From positions 9,356,662 to 9,420,661 of the forward strand of contig CM034132.1 of NCBI GenBank assembly GCA_019914995.1: a stretch of DNA of 64,000 bases. The letters are read 5' to 3'. Below, in pieces: positions 36,391 to 47,402 of this stretch (its first letter is position 1; the number at the start of each line of letters is the position of its first letter). This DNA is from Acanthochlamys bracteata. Its lineage: Eukaryota > Streptophyta > Magnoliopsida > Pandanales > Velloziaceae. The notes beneath the pieces are model-generated. The model searched no databases and was not told the DNA's origin. It was given only the letters and a program-made list of their open reading frames with translations. The translations under genes and the position numbers were made by a program.

Positions 36391-37052
36391 CCCTTCTGAT
36401 CTCTTTCTGCATATTAATTAATTCACAAAGGCAAGATTAATAACTGTAACAAAGTTTAAGGTTGAATAAGCTGAAACTAGCTAGCTGTACAAGAACTTGG
36501 CATAACAAAATCAATAGACAGTAACTAGTACTCCTCTAGTTTTAAGCAAACCAAACCAGGGAAGAAAGCCAAAGTTGTACATGAGCATATATGAGAAGAA
36601 ATTTCAAAAGCACTCTCTTCCAAATATGAGTGAAAAACAGTAGGTAGGGTTCCCTTTTCTTTAGCAAAAAAAGAAAAAAAACATCTCAGAAACTGATAGA
36701 AAGAGAACAGACAAGAACATTAAGATCAAACTAGCTGCAGAACCATAAGGTATTCTATGCAGAAGAAGAGATAGAAATCTATGATGTATCTATATATGTT
36801 ACAAGTCATAGCTATCTAGCATGCATATATATAAACGAAGATGTTAAACAAATTAAAGGAACACTAGCTAGCTAGCTAGTAGCAAAAGATGCAAGTTGGA
36901 GATGCAGCTAGAAGCTGCAAAGGGTCTGTAGAAAAAAAAGTTTAGATATGGAAAGTTGTGGTTTTCAAGTAGCACACAAGTACTAGCTAGCTACCACAGG
37001 AAAGAACTCTTTAGTTTTTTGAGTGAGTGAGGACTTCTGTTTGTGTGCTACC
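36391..37052 (-). other. Probable 5' part of the MIR157 primary transcript
   Basis: This lies between the hairpin and the TATA box. It is not coding in any convincing frame. CTAGCTAGCTAG runs occur at about 36860-36880 and 36980-36990. It probably forms the long 5' region, perhaps with introns, of the primary transcript. Confidence 0.45.
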
Positions 37053-37054
37053 CT

Positions 37055-37064
37055 TATTTATATA
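37055..37064 (-). promoter_or_regulatory. TATA box of the MIR157 primary transcript
   Basis: The minus strand reads TATATAAATA followed by AGGGTAGCAC. That puts transcription start at about 37025-37030, some 650 bp before the mature miRNA. It is the best TATA match upstream of the hairpin. Confidence 0.5.
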
Positions 37065-37904
37065 AACATATATAGAACTTGGACAAGTTAACCTAAAACA
37101 TATATTATGTATGTTTTTAATAAGGTTCAACTAAATTAAAATTAAAGAAGGTACATTAACTGTACTACTTTGTTATCATGCCAAAAACGCTCGTTCAAAC
37201 AAATTTGGTTTCTTACCCTTTATGGCAATAAACCAAATCCTTCACTACCTATAGCTAGCTACCACGTAAGTAGATCTAGTTGGTGCTAAGTTAACATCGA
37301 TAAATTATATTCGAACTGTTCCATTCTATTATTTATTAGACTATATCTAATTAAATAATTACAGGAGCATTTTTTTTTTCTAGAGCAATCTATATTATAC
37401 AAGCATCATTTTATCTTTACAAAAAGTTATAATTCTTTTGCATCTTCATATATGTTAAAGGATTTATACCTTCAATATATTCTTCTAAGCATACTCATGA
37501 TTAAAAAAAAACTTTGATACTACATTATATGTGTATTGAAAAGAATAAGGGTCCAAGCTGAGTAACACTTTTGAATGTTCAAAAGGTTCCCAAATTAATC
37601 TACAAGACATAGGCACCCTTAGATAGTACTTTTCACTAACTTTTTATTTATATATATATTTTTTAATTTAAAAATTTTCATAAATCATGTTCTGGGAATG
37701 TAGCTTATGGCGTTATCCTGTTAGAGCTTTTTGTTATCTCCATTAATGAAGCTAGTGAATCATGACGTATTTCCATACCGCGCGCTACTAGCTTCAAAAG
37801 CCCTTAATTTGTCGCGTACTGAATATCATTAAAAGTAATTAAAAATTTTAAACTTACAAATTTTTTTAGAATTTTTTAAATAGAGTGCAGAAGTGTCTAC
37901 GGAA

Positions 37905-38125
37905 ACTGGAATGCTTGGCGATTTTTGAGGAACTTTTTTTCACCAATTTTTTATTTTATTTTTTTGTTAAAGCTTCTAAAATAAGAGTACAACAAAATTT
38001 TATTAATTATTATTATTATTATTTTAAATAAAAAAATTAGAGCTTATTTTTTCAAAAATTTCAAAAAATCTCTATTTTTGAAAAATTTCTTTTCAATAAA
38101 TACTCTCAAAATATTTCCAAATATC
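37905..38125. repeat. MITE-like element, family C
   Basis: It ends TTCAATAAATACTCTCAAAA, like the right ends of the elements at 49661-49941 and 58564-58814, and contains an ATT microsatellite (about 38008-38023) at the same place as the 49661 copy. The left end is approximate. Confidence 0.45.
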
Positions 38126-40022
38126 TCGTCCAATCTTTTAAATTACATGTTGGGCTACTGGACAATATATTCATAATACATCATAAAATTCAAGCATGTC
38201 AGTGCTTAATATTTTCTAGTCTTTTCATATGCACATTATAATAAAATAACATAAAAAATAAATATTAATAATATATATTTTTTATTTTTATATTATTTTA
38301 ATTAAGAGTTTTAATAAAAATTAATTTATATTTTAATTGAATTAAAAATTTGTCAATAGTTTTCCAACGCATCATTTTTATTTACCAATATAATTAGATT
38401 CAAAATATCTCTCGATTATTTATATATATATGAATATGGACACAACGCCGCACATCAATTCGGTTTTGGTGTACAGAGCTTCAAAATTTGATGTCATATA
38501 TTGAATATAAAAAATTATAAATTAAAAAATATATTATAAAATTTTAATTCAATTAAATTTTAAATTAATTTGAATTAATTTTTGTCAATATATTATTAAT
38601 TTATTTTTTTATATCAAATGGCGGATATTATTTTAAAGTATTACACCGTTGTTGAAATTTTACTGATATGCGCGTTTAAGTGCCCTTAAAAAATTATATG
38701 CTTCAATCTATACTCAAAAAAAAAAAAATATATATGTTCTATTTGTTGTTTTGCTTAAAGCATTCTAATCAGTGAATCAATCCGTCCAAGTGAAATAATT
38801 CCACAAACTAAAAACAGCAGCGTACGCAGAAAAGATAAGAGAATCTCTTATCTTTTTCATTACATGATACACCATTCCTATCTATCTATAATTCATCTAT
38901 GTGTTGCTTGATACTTTGTGCCCGGCCCACTTGAGTTTAAGGGCCGACAGTTTATTGTCGTGTAGCGATTAGAATGGCCCACCATGGATTGGGCTAAAAA
39001 AACGACAAAGACCAAAAAGCCGAACCATTACCGTGGGATGGGTATATTCGTCTTTTAAATTATTTCGAGTGGTTGGGGTTTTTGGAACTGGCAATTTCGG
39101 AGTTGGCAATTTAGAGTCCAATCATTTTTTGGGAATGACAGCAACATAACATAATTATTTTTGGGGGACCGGAAAAAACTTTGATTCCTTTTCATTTTCT
39201 TTTTGAGTTGAAAGTAAGAAAAAGTGAAGTTTTGATTTATGCCCACTTATTGGTTTTTTTAGGATAAAATAGAATGAAAAATAATTTCCAATCTAGGGAA
39301 AGTGCCTATGATTTTCATGGATTCCTTTCTTAACTTAAATCGACATTGTCGGTTTACCGCTTTTTTGCGAACTTCAAAATGTCGTCAATGTGAAAATTTA
39401 TATGATGATTCTTAAATTCACATAATTTGGTTTTATCTTTTGGTTTCTTTTTTTTCTGTGTGAATGAAATTATGACTATATTTGGGATTAGCTTAAAAAA
39501 TAGAATGCTTTTAGAAAAAATACTTTTAAGAAATTTTTTACTGACTTTTTCTAAAAGAAATTTATAATATAAAATTTACTTATATTCTCTTATTTTTGAA
39601 ATCATTTTACAAATACTGTGCATAATTTTTTTGACTTGAAAAGCTTCAAAATCGTTCAAAAAAATGTCGTGGCAAATATGTCTCTCTTTGAGAGTACTTA
39701 CAATAAGTAGCATTTTAAAAAACTAATTTATTTTGAGACTTTTCAAAAAAACGAGCTTAGTTGTTCTTATCTAAAAAAATAAAAATCATCATATAGATTG
39801 ACTTACATTCGTAATTTTAAAAATTTTAGAAAAGTTTGCAAATTATAATATTTTATTAAATAATGAGATTAATTGAAAGGAAAAGCTTTGCCAAAGAATT
39901 ACTGTAAGTTCAATTGCAAAAACTGTTCCAATCACTATAGACAAATTTAATTCATATGTTCTTAATTACTTTATATATATATATATATAAATAATAATAA
40001 AAAAATATATATATATTTTAGA

Positions 40023-40275
40023 GGGGCGTTTGGAAGTCATTATAAAATAGAGTTTTTCTAGAACGAAAGATATTTTTATTTTTTATAAAAAATAAATTTT
40101 ATTTTTTTAATATAAAAAAAAAAAAAATATACAATAAAAAAATTTCACTACGTAAAATTTTTTTATATTTTTTAAATTTTTAAATAAATTTTTTAAATAC
40201 TTATAAAATATATATTAAAAATTTTAAATAAAAAATTAAAATAAAGTATTGAGGAAATGAAAATCCAAACGTACC
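40023..40275. mobile_element. MITE, family A
   Basis: The left end GGGGCGTTTGGAAGTCATTA and right end GAAAATCCAAACGTACC are imperfect inverted repeats. The core CAATAAAAAAATTTCACTAC then TTTAAATTTTTAAATAAATT is shared with the copies at 30404 and 59005. Confidence 0.65.
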
Positions 40276-40800
40276 TTAAAAAAAAAGAAAAAAAGAGAAA
40301 CCTTTCAGGAGATAGGGTACTGTGCTTAGGGGTTGTCTTATGGTTGTTGAAGAAACAAAGGACTCACTTCACTGCTCGTTGCCTGTATGTTTCGGAGCTT
40401 CCTTTAAGGAGGTAAGCTTCAATTCTAGCCAACAACATCTTGAACAATGCATTATTATTACTATTTTTGTTCTCAATTCAATCAGGTAAACATCTTTCCA
40501 ACATACAGTAATGCATGTTCCCTCAGTATTTTTAGTTGTGTCCCAATATACAGTAGTAGTTCATGTGAGCTCCTCCCAACATTAAAAGTCAATTTCAATA
40601 AATCCTACAATAATTGATTATAGCATAATCTGTATATATAGCTTGTCAAGGATTAGAGGCCTAACTGGTAGAGTAGTCAAACAATAATTTATAAAATAAA
40701 TATAAAAATTACTTACAATAATTTAATCAAAAAATTATTTTGAATTAATAATAGCGAAGTAAACAAGTATGTAACTTTGAAATTTGCCATTCCGCAAAAT

Positions 40801-41044
40801 CTAGAGAAGCTTTGAAAATATTTTTAAAATAAAGGTTTTTTTTAAATAAAAAATATTTTTATTTTATTTAAAAAATTAGTTTTTTTAAATAATAAAAATA
40901 TATAATAAAAAAATTTTATTACTTATATTTTACATTATTTAAATTTTTAAATAAATATTTTAAATATTTATAAATATGTATTAAAAATATAAATAAAAAA
41001 TTAAAGAATAATTTTTTTTAAAGTTGAACCAAACAACCTCTAGA
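40801..41044. mobile_element. MITE, family A
   Basis: The left end CTAGAGAAGCTTTGAAAATA and right end AACCAAACAACCTCTAGA are complementary over most positions. The interior matches the family core (ATAATAAAAAAATTTTATTA). Confidence 0.6.
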
Positions 41045-41889
41045 GTATGGCATTTTAAATCATCGGTTTAGGACCCTACCATCACTTCAAATTTCTATGC
41101 ATTACATCAAAGTAATAATGGAAGGTTAGTTGGTTGATGTTATAGGCCTTGATTTGATAAGGATCTTCACATGCCTATCATTTCATGGTCTTTGACTTTC
41201 AATCTTCAAGTTTTTTTCTTTATTCTTAAAGTTACTTAGAATTCAATCGTAATAGAAAATAATTGCAACTGTTTATGCACATCAATAAATTTTTGGATCA
41301 TTTATTTCATGTTGAAATCATACTGACAATGCCTGCCAACTGTTTGATTGAATTCCTGAATTAAATACGGAAGTCAATGATCTTGTTGTACCGACATCTC
41401 TCTATGTTCAGCACCGATTTTGGTTTATTTTTTCACACAATAGATTTTAAACACAAATAAGATTTTATCGAGCATTATGATCCATGGGCCAAGTTTCGGA
41501 TTGGGTTTTTTCGGCTAAGAAGAATAATAAGCCCGTTAGTCCCAATTGCTGTAGAATTGCTGTAACATATGATTCTATAGTTACATGCTCAGGCAACTCA
41601 ATTGCTGTAGAATCCACCTATGTTTCTATAGTTACATTCACCGGTATTGACGATGAAGGGGCGTTTCAAATACTCGAAACTTCAGACTTTTCTATTAAAA
41701 TTAGAGTTTCGGATAGTTTACATATGTTACTGAACTCAAAATTATATCTCAAAATTACTATATTTTGCTTCTGATCTACTTCAAAAATAAATTTTTAACT
41801 TCACTTGTAATCCATTTTAAAAAAATAATTAAAACAAAAAAATTAAACTTTATTTTTAATTTATTTTTATTTTTATAAAACTCATTTAC

Positions 41890-43140
41890 GATGCATGTCT
41901 GAAGCGGTCCAGGCTATGGAAAAATGCATGGAAGAGATAGAATGGATATTAACTCTGGTGCAATGTAGCCAACCGTCCCTCTTACGACGCTGATTGACAC
42001 CAGACTGAAGTCTGTAGGATATAATTTGGCAAGCCCAAAATCTGAGATTTTTGGTTCAAAATTTCCATCCAAATGTTATGAGGCTTGATGTCAAAATGAG
42101 GATTTGCATGTCTCACCCATGGTGAATGTAGTCGATCCCACGAGCTACACCAAGAGCTATCTCATGAAGCTTCTAGCTATATTCTTGGAGAAGATGTACT
42201 TGTCTAATGAACCATTAATCATGTACTCTCATAAACCAGAGCTCTGTAATCTCCATCTGAACAGAAACCTTAGATGATGGATTCTGTAGAATCGAATCTC
42301 CACACTAAAAGAATCAACCAATATCTTAAAAGTTAGCATCTTTCACTTATAAACACATATCCATTCCAGCACCCAGTCAATGTGGGACTATCAAAGAGCG
42401 TGCGCTGTTAAACTCACCAAGCCATGGTTCACTTGGTTCAATCCAAGACGAGTTGTTGGCTCACCTTCAAGTTAGCTAGCCCGTTTTTCACTTGGGCACC
42501 ATTCCAAGCCAAACCTAGTCTAATTTGAAGGCCCAACAATCTCCCTCCCCCCAGTAACATGTCGGATAGTTTCATTCTACCGGACTCTGATACTAATTGT
42601 AGGATCGGATTCTCATACTAAAAAAATTGGCCAACCTCTTAGGGATTAGCATTCTTCACTTATAAACACATACCCATTCCAGCATCCAGTCAATGTGGGA
42701 CTATTAAAGGGTGTGGAATGTTAAACCACAATGTCAGAGTCCACTTGACTCAACCCAAGCGAGTTGCTGGTCCACCTCTAAATTAGCTAGTCCGTTTTTT
42801 ACTTGGGCACCATCACAGACCCCTACGCGCTACTAATCGGAGTCTAGATTAATTTGGAAGCCAACAGATTCGACCAATAGTTGAGACTTCGTTGATGAAT
42901 TCATCACCGTATAACTTGGAGTTCCTAAGCATTTTGACTGCAACGAGACTGGTTCCTTCAGTTATCCCTTCGAAGACAGACCCAAATCCTCCTTGCCCGA
43001 GCTTCTCCTTGAAATTATTTGTCATAGCAACAATGTCAGCGTAGTAATATCTCTTTGGCGCAAGGGATGACTGTTGGTTTGTTGTCATAGACGAGTTCAA
43101 GGATTGGTTTGTTGTCATTGCAGGCGATCTCATAGCTCAT
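41890..43140 (-). pseudogene. LRK10L-type receptor kinase fragment split by a TRIM insertion
   Basis: The part at about 42872-43133 (minus) encodes YYYADIVAMTNNFKEKLGQG, GFGSVFEG, AVKMLRNSKLYGDEFINEVS: kinase subdomains I-III, very like the intact gene at 51868-54218. The part at about 41900-42279 encodes degenerate kinase subdomains V-VIII (ALGVARGIDYIHHG, a broken HFDIKP region, SDFGLAKL-like sequence and [14 protein letters not shown]) with frameshifts. Between the two lies a 582-bp TRIM element. There is no ectodomain exon recognisable upstream. This is a dead partial copy, probably from the same lineage as the 51868-54218 gene. Confidence 0.85.
42285..42866 (-). mobile_element. TRIM-type miniature LTR retrotransposon with 5-bp target-site duplication
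   Basis: On the minus strand the 5' LTR is 42866-42598 (starts TGTTGGCTTCC, ends CCGATCCTACA) and the 3' LTR is 42538-42285 (starts TGTTGGGCCTTC, ends TTCGATTCTACA). Only 59 bp of internal sequence remain. These hold a primer-binding site, AGTATCAGAGTC, close to the initiator-Met tRNA complement TGGTATCAGAGC, and a polypurine tract GGGGGGAGGGAGAT next to the 3' LTR. The flanks are GATTC on both sides (42280-42284 and 42867-42871). LTRs carry a TATA-like TGTTTATAAGTGAA. There is no coding capacity. It sits within a kinase pseudogene. Confidence 0.9.
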
Positions 43141-43351
43141 AAACTTGCATTGAGCCAGATCATGCTTTAAACCAAAAAGGAAGGCGGATGTCTAGTGTTC
43201 CACAGGAGGATGAAGGACAATTTTGATAGCCTAGTTCTCTTGCTAATGCGAGTGTGACAAGCAGCAGAAATGAACAAGAAAAGAGAGTGCATGCTTAAGC
43301 CTTTGTTCTGTCACTATTTCTCATAGCAACACACACAAACAAGGCACTAGA

Positions 43352-44202
43352 TAGGAGTGGCAATATGAATTGGTGGGTCAGTTTCGGGTCGATCCATTTA
43401 ATAACCGGATCAAATTCGTTCAATCCTAACTCAACTCATGAATTTATACGGGTCAAAATTGTCAATCCTAACCCAACCTACTAATAATCGGGTCAAATTC
43501 GGATCGACCGATTTAATAATTAAAATTATTAATTATATATTTTTAAAGTTTAGTGAAATTATAAAATCAGTTCGAATGAAAGTGCACGATATTTTTACTG
43601 ACGAGATATAATTATATCCAACAAAATATGTATTCCTTAATGTCTTCATCGGTCCTTACAATATAAAAAAAATATTATTTTTACCTTTTAAAAATATATG
43701 ATAACAGCTGAAATTTATGATTATAAATACATATTAATAATTTTGATAAAAATTTTGATAAATATATCTATCTAACAAAATTTTCATAAAAATTTTTATA
43801 CGAAATCTAAATTCGTCATTAAAAATACCTACATAGTAATATTTTTGATAATATTATAATTTTCATCTTACACTATTTTACTAAGACATAAAAATAAAGA
43901 ATTAATTATAAATATAATATAATTTAATAGTTTGTAAATAATTATTATTGATTATTTTTATTGCCAATATTTTATTATACGGTAAGAAAAAATAAACAAT
44001 TGTTCCTTCAAAAGGTGATATTTCGGATTGGTGGATCAATTTCAGATTAATTCGGGTCGACCCATTTAATAACCGAGTCAAATTCGTTCAACCCTAATCC
44101 AACCCATATATTTATACGGGTCAAAATTTTTAACCATAATTTTGATTAAATAGGTCAGTTTTGGATTGAATTTTCGAATCGGATCATATATTGTCACCCT
44201 TA
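43352..44202. mobile_element. Non-autonomous hAT-like DNA transposon
   Basis: Terminal inverted repeats TAGGAGTGGCAATAT and ATATTGTCACCCTTA match at 12 of 15 positions. They are flanked by GCACTAGA (43344-43351) and GCACTAGG (44203-44210), an 8-bp duplication with one mismatch, the size made by hAT transposases. Inside are direct subterminal repeats built on GACCCATTTAATAACC and CAAATTCGTTCAA near both ends (about 43390-43510 and 44060-44140). No transposase is encoded. Confidence 0.75.
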
Positions 44203-44210
44203 GCACTAGG

Positions 44211-45008
44211 CGCATAAGTAAGATAAACATCCTGTCAAAGACTCCCAAGAGATCATAAAAAAACCCACATTCAAAGTTACAAAGAAGACCTTGAGATTAT
44301 GCAACATAAAGAAGAAATTTTAAATTTTCAAAATTTCAAATGAAGACATTATTTGGCAAAGGCGTGAAAGGTCAGACCACCTTTTGTCTAGAAACAATTG
44401 TTCAATTCCTGCTCCACCTGTGTGCTGCAAAATTCTAACTTTGGTGAATGGTAACTATTGTAGGCCAGAGAGCTCTCATTATTGTGCTGACAAATTTCTT
44501 TTCTGACTATACAATGGTGATTTTAACAAACAAAACTAGTTGGACGAGTTTTTAAATAAAACAATTCTTTTGTTTTGTTTTTGCAGAGCTCACGAATATT
44601 ACTGCGCAACTAATTAGCATAATCATCAGTTAGTCAAACATACACATCTTTTACAGAAGTGACATGATTGCATGGAAATCTAAATGCGGACACAAAAGAT
44701 AAAACACCACAACTTGGCATGATAATGCCTGTCCTAAAGCAAGACAAAGCTTAAGGTCTACTCTCAGGTAACCGAAATCATCAGGTAAAGTAAAAATTCT
44801 CTCTCGCATAAAGCCGGCAAAAAGCTGAGTATTGACTGAAGCAAATTTTATAGTCTAGTCTCAATGAAACTCTGACCATTTCCAGCCTTGATAATGCAGC
44901 CTACTTTATTAAATATATATTAGAGAGAGAGAGATACTAAATTTAAAGGGATCTCAAAATATTCACCTGAGAAACTGAAGCCTCAGATATTTGTAGCCTT
45001 ATAATTTC
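44211..45008. other. Upstream region of the receptor-kinase pseudogene
   Basis: Unique sequence with no supported gene. A (GA)n run lies near 44923-44933. It probably contains the former promoter of the pseudogene starting at 45009. Confidence 0.4.
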
Positions 45009-47402
45009 ATGGTCATGTCGAAGCATGTTTTGTCCACTTTCTTCTTTTCCTTCCTCACAATTAGCATGGTAATGGCAGCAGACGGGGACTTCTCCAAGAA
45101 ATGTCCACCTACCAGGTGCAGCATCACAGGCGGCCCTGAGATCAAGTTTCCTTTGCGCCTAGAATCCAGCCCTGACCTCTGCAGTGTTAAAGTTACTGGC
45201 CTCTCCTGCTCTGGCAACCAGACCATTCTCAGACTTTCAGGTCAATATATATATGAGTACCACCTTAAAATTCTAAATTATTACGTGACAACTGACAACA
45301 ATCAGCTGTAATTTATTCAACAGGTGTCTACAATGTTACTTCCATAGACTACTCAGAATGCACCATAACTATCACAAACAGCTCTTGGGGTACCTGCCCT
45401 CTAAGAGACCTGACCTCCATTGATTTACCTGCTATTTCCATCTATGAACCATACTATGGACAACTGGTGGTGTTAACTGCTCCACAAACATCACTCTGGA
45501 GGACGACTACCGAATAGCCGGACCCAGTTCCTGCTTAACCAGCACACTGCGCAGCATAGAACGCGGCATCTACCCTGCACGACGATTAGGAATCGATGAA
45601 CTACCGCTTGGAGTTTGTACCACATTGGCTATTGGCTTTCAACCCAGCTATATACTAGAATATCCAGATAACTTGCAAGGAGAACGCGATGCTTTCAGCA
45701 AGCAGAGACAGGCAACTCTTCGGTGGACAAGATGGACAAACAGTGAAACTTATTGGGATCTTGTTCTTTACCGTTGTATGGTGTGTGAGAGGCAAGGGAA
45801 GCACTGCGGGTTCAGCTTGGAAAATCAAACTGTCTGCATTGACGAAGGAAGCACCATGGTAAGACTCATGATTCTCTTTGACAGTGCACAAATCACCACA
45901 TAAGAAGCATGATATTTGGTCATCAAGTCTTTTAGTGCAAGATAAACTATTACAGTCTGGTTTCATATGTCCTCTTTCCCCTGAAAAATCAAGTACTGCC
46001 TTCATTAAAGAAAACTATTTGTACTAGCATCAGATGAATTCAGGATTAAGATTATGTCATCAATTAAGAATCACCTGATGCGTGAAGTGTATTTTGATCA
46101 TGATATGTTAATCTACAGCAGGCTCTGATAGGTACTTCATATTTTCTTGCAGGATCACATGTTGCTCTGGTAACAGGTAATTTCAAGCTGTCAGGGTAGG
46201 TCACTAAATTTTAATTGGTTCCATTTCAAATAGTAACATCAAAATACAATACATTTTCTTGCATTCCAAATAGCTATCTTTTATATTCTTCTGACCCTTG
46301 TACATCCACATAACCCCTTCTGTTCTCCCTATGTTCATCTTCCACAGGAGCATCAGTTAGTTTTCTTGTTATTGTTGTAGCCGCAGCATTTGCTGTCATG
46401 CATTTGTCAAGAAAATATGACTTAGATAAGGAAACTCGACAGAAGGTTGAACAATTTCTTGCAACATACAAGACAATGAAGCCCATAAGGTACAATTATC
46501 TGGATATAAGAAAGATCACTAGCAGATTTAAGCAAAGAATAAGACAAGGAGGTTTTGGAAGCGTCTATAAAGGTGAGTTGCCAAATGGCATTCCAGTAGC
46601 AGTCAAGATGCTTGAGCAATCTACTAGAGATGGAGAAGAGTTTATCAATGAGGTAGCTACAATTTGGAAAATTCACCATTTCAATGTAGTTCGCCTTCTA
46701 GGATTTTGCTCAGAAGGATAAAGGCGCGCACTTTTTTACGAATTCGTGTCAAATCAATCACTTGAGAAATTCATTTATTGAAAAGATGGAAAACAGACTC
46801 AAAATCCCTTTAGCATAGAGAAGTTGCACCATATTACAGTTGCTATTGCTCAAGGACTTGAGTATTTGCACCAAGGTTGTGACCAACAAATTCTTCACTT
46901 CGATATCAAACCTCATAAGATCTTGTTAGACCACAACTTCAATCCAAAAATATCAGACTTTGGTCTAGCTAAATTGTGCTCCAGGGATATTACTATTGTC
47001 ACAATTACAGCAGCAAGAGGCACAATGGGATACATAGCACCAGAGGCCTATTCAAGAAACTTTGGGACGATTTCCTACAAGTCAGATGTTTTCAGTTTTG
47101 GCATGCTTTTAATGGAAATGATTAGTGACAAGAGAAACAGTGATCCGGAAGCTACAAATGAGAATGGAAATTATTTTCCAGAGTAGATATATGACCAACT
47201 ACTACAAGGTCAGAGTCTAGGAACATCCATGGGCATCAAAGGGGATGAGAGGATAATTGCAAAGCTAGTGATCACAGATTTATGGTGCATTCAGTGGAAT
47301 CCAGCAGATCGCCCCTCTATGACAAGAGTTGTTCAGATGCTGGCAGGTAATTTCGAGAGTTTGGAAATACCCCCAAACCCCTTTGTGTCTTCTGAGTTCT
47401 GA
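45009..47402 (+). pseudogene. LRK10L-type receptor kinase, full-length pseudogene
   Basis: Exon 1 (45009-45240) encodes a signal peptide and the Cys-rich start KKCPPTRC...GPEIKFPLRLESSP of a GUB_WAK_bind domain. Exon 2 (45324-45858) continues the ectodomain to CERQGKHCGFSLENQTVC. A net frameshift near 45460 (YYG / TTGGVVNC-like junction) leads to TAG at 45515. A short exon near 46154-46180 and the transmembrane-kinase exon (about 46348-47402) follow. The kinase has three in-frame stops: TAA 46719, TGA 46779 and TAG 47184; the last two sit where the neighbour at 54759-58202 has Trp. Key residues are also altered: the glycine loop reads RQGGFG rather than GQGGFG, and HFDIKPHN is HFDIKPHK. The terminal TGA is at 47400-47402. 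It is closely related to the gene at 54759-58202. Confidence 0.92.

Larger units (their letters stand above)
37065..41889. other. Long AT-rich intergenic region upstream of MIR157
   Basis: No gene can be supported. About 37065-37500 is the likely MIR157 promoter. Family A and C MITE-like blocks are listed separately (37905-38125, 40023-40275, 40801-41044). A less AT-rich island at 38925-39070 and another at 40300-40440 show no recognisable domain. An imperfect tandem repeat of about 55 bp (CAATTGCTGTAGAAT ... CTATAGTTACAT) lies at about 41548-41645 within a weak 96-residue open frame. Confidence 0.5.

Noticed and set aside
41484-41774. 96-residue plus-strand frame
   Set aside because: It arises from an imperfect tandem repeat in unique DNA; no family, splice partners or promoter seen.
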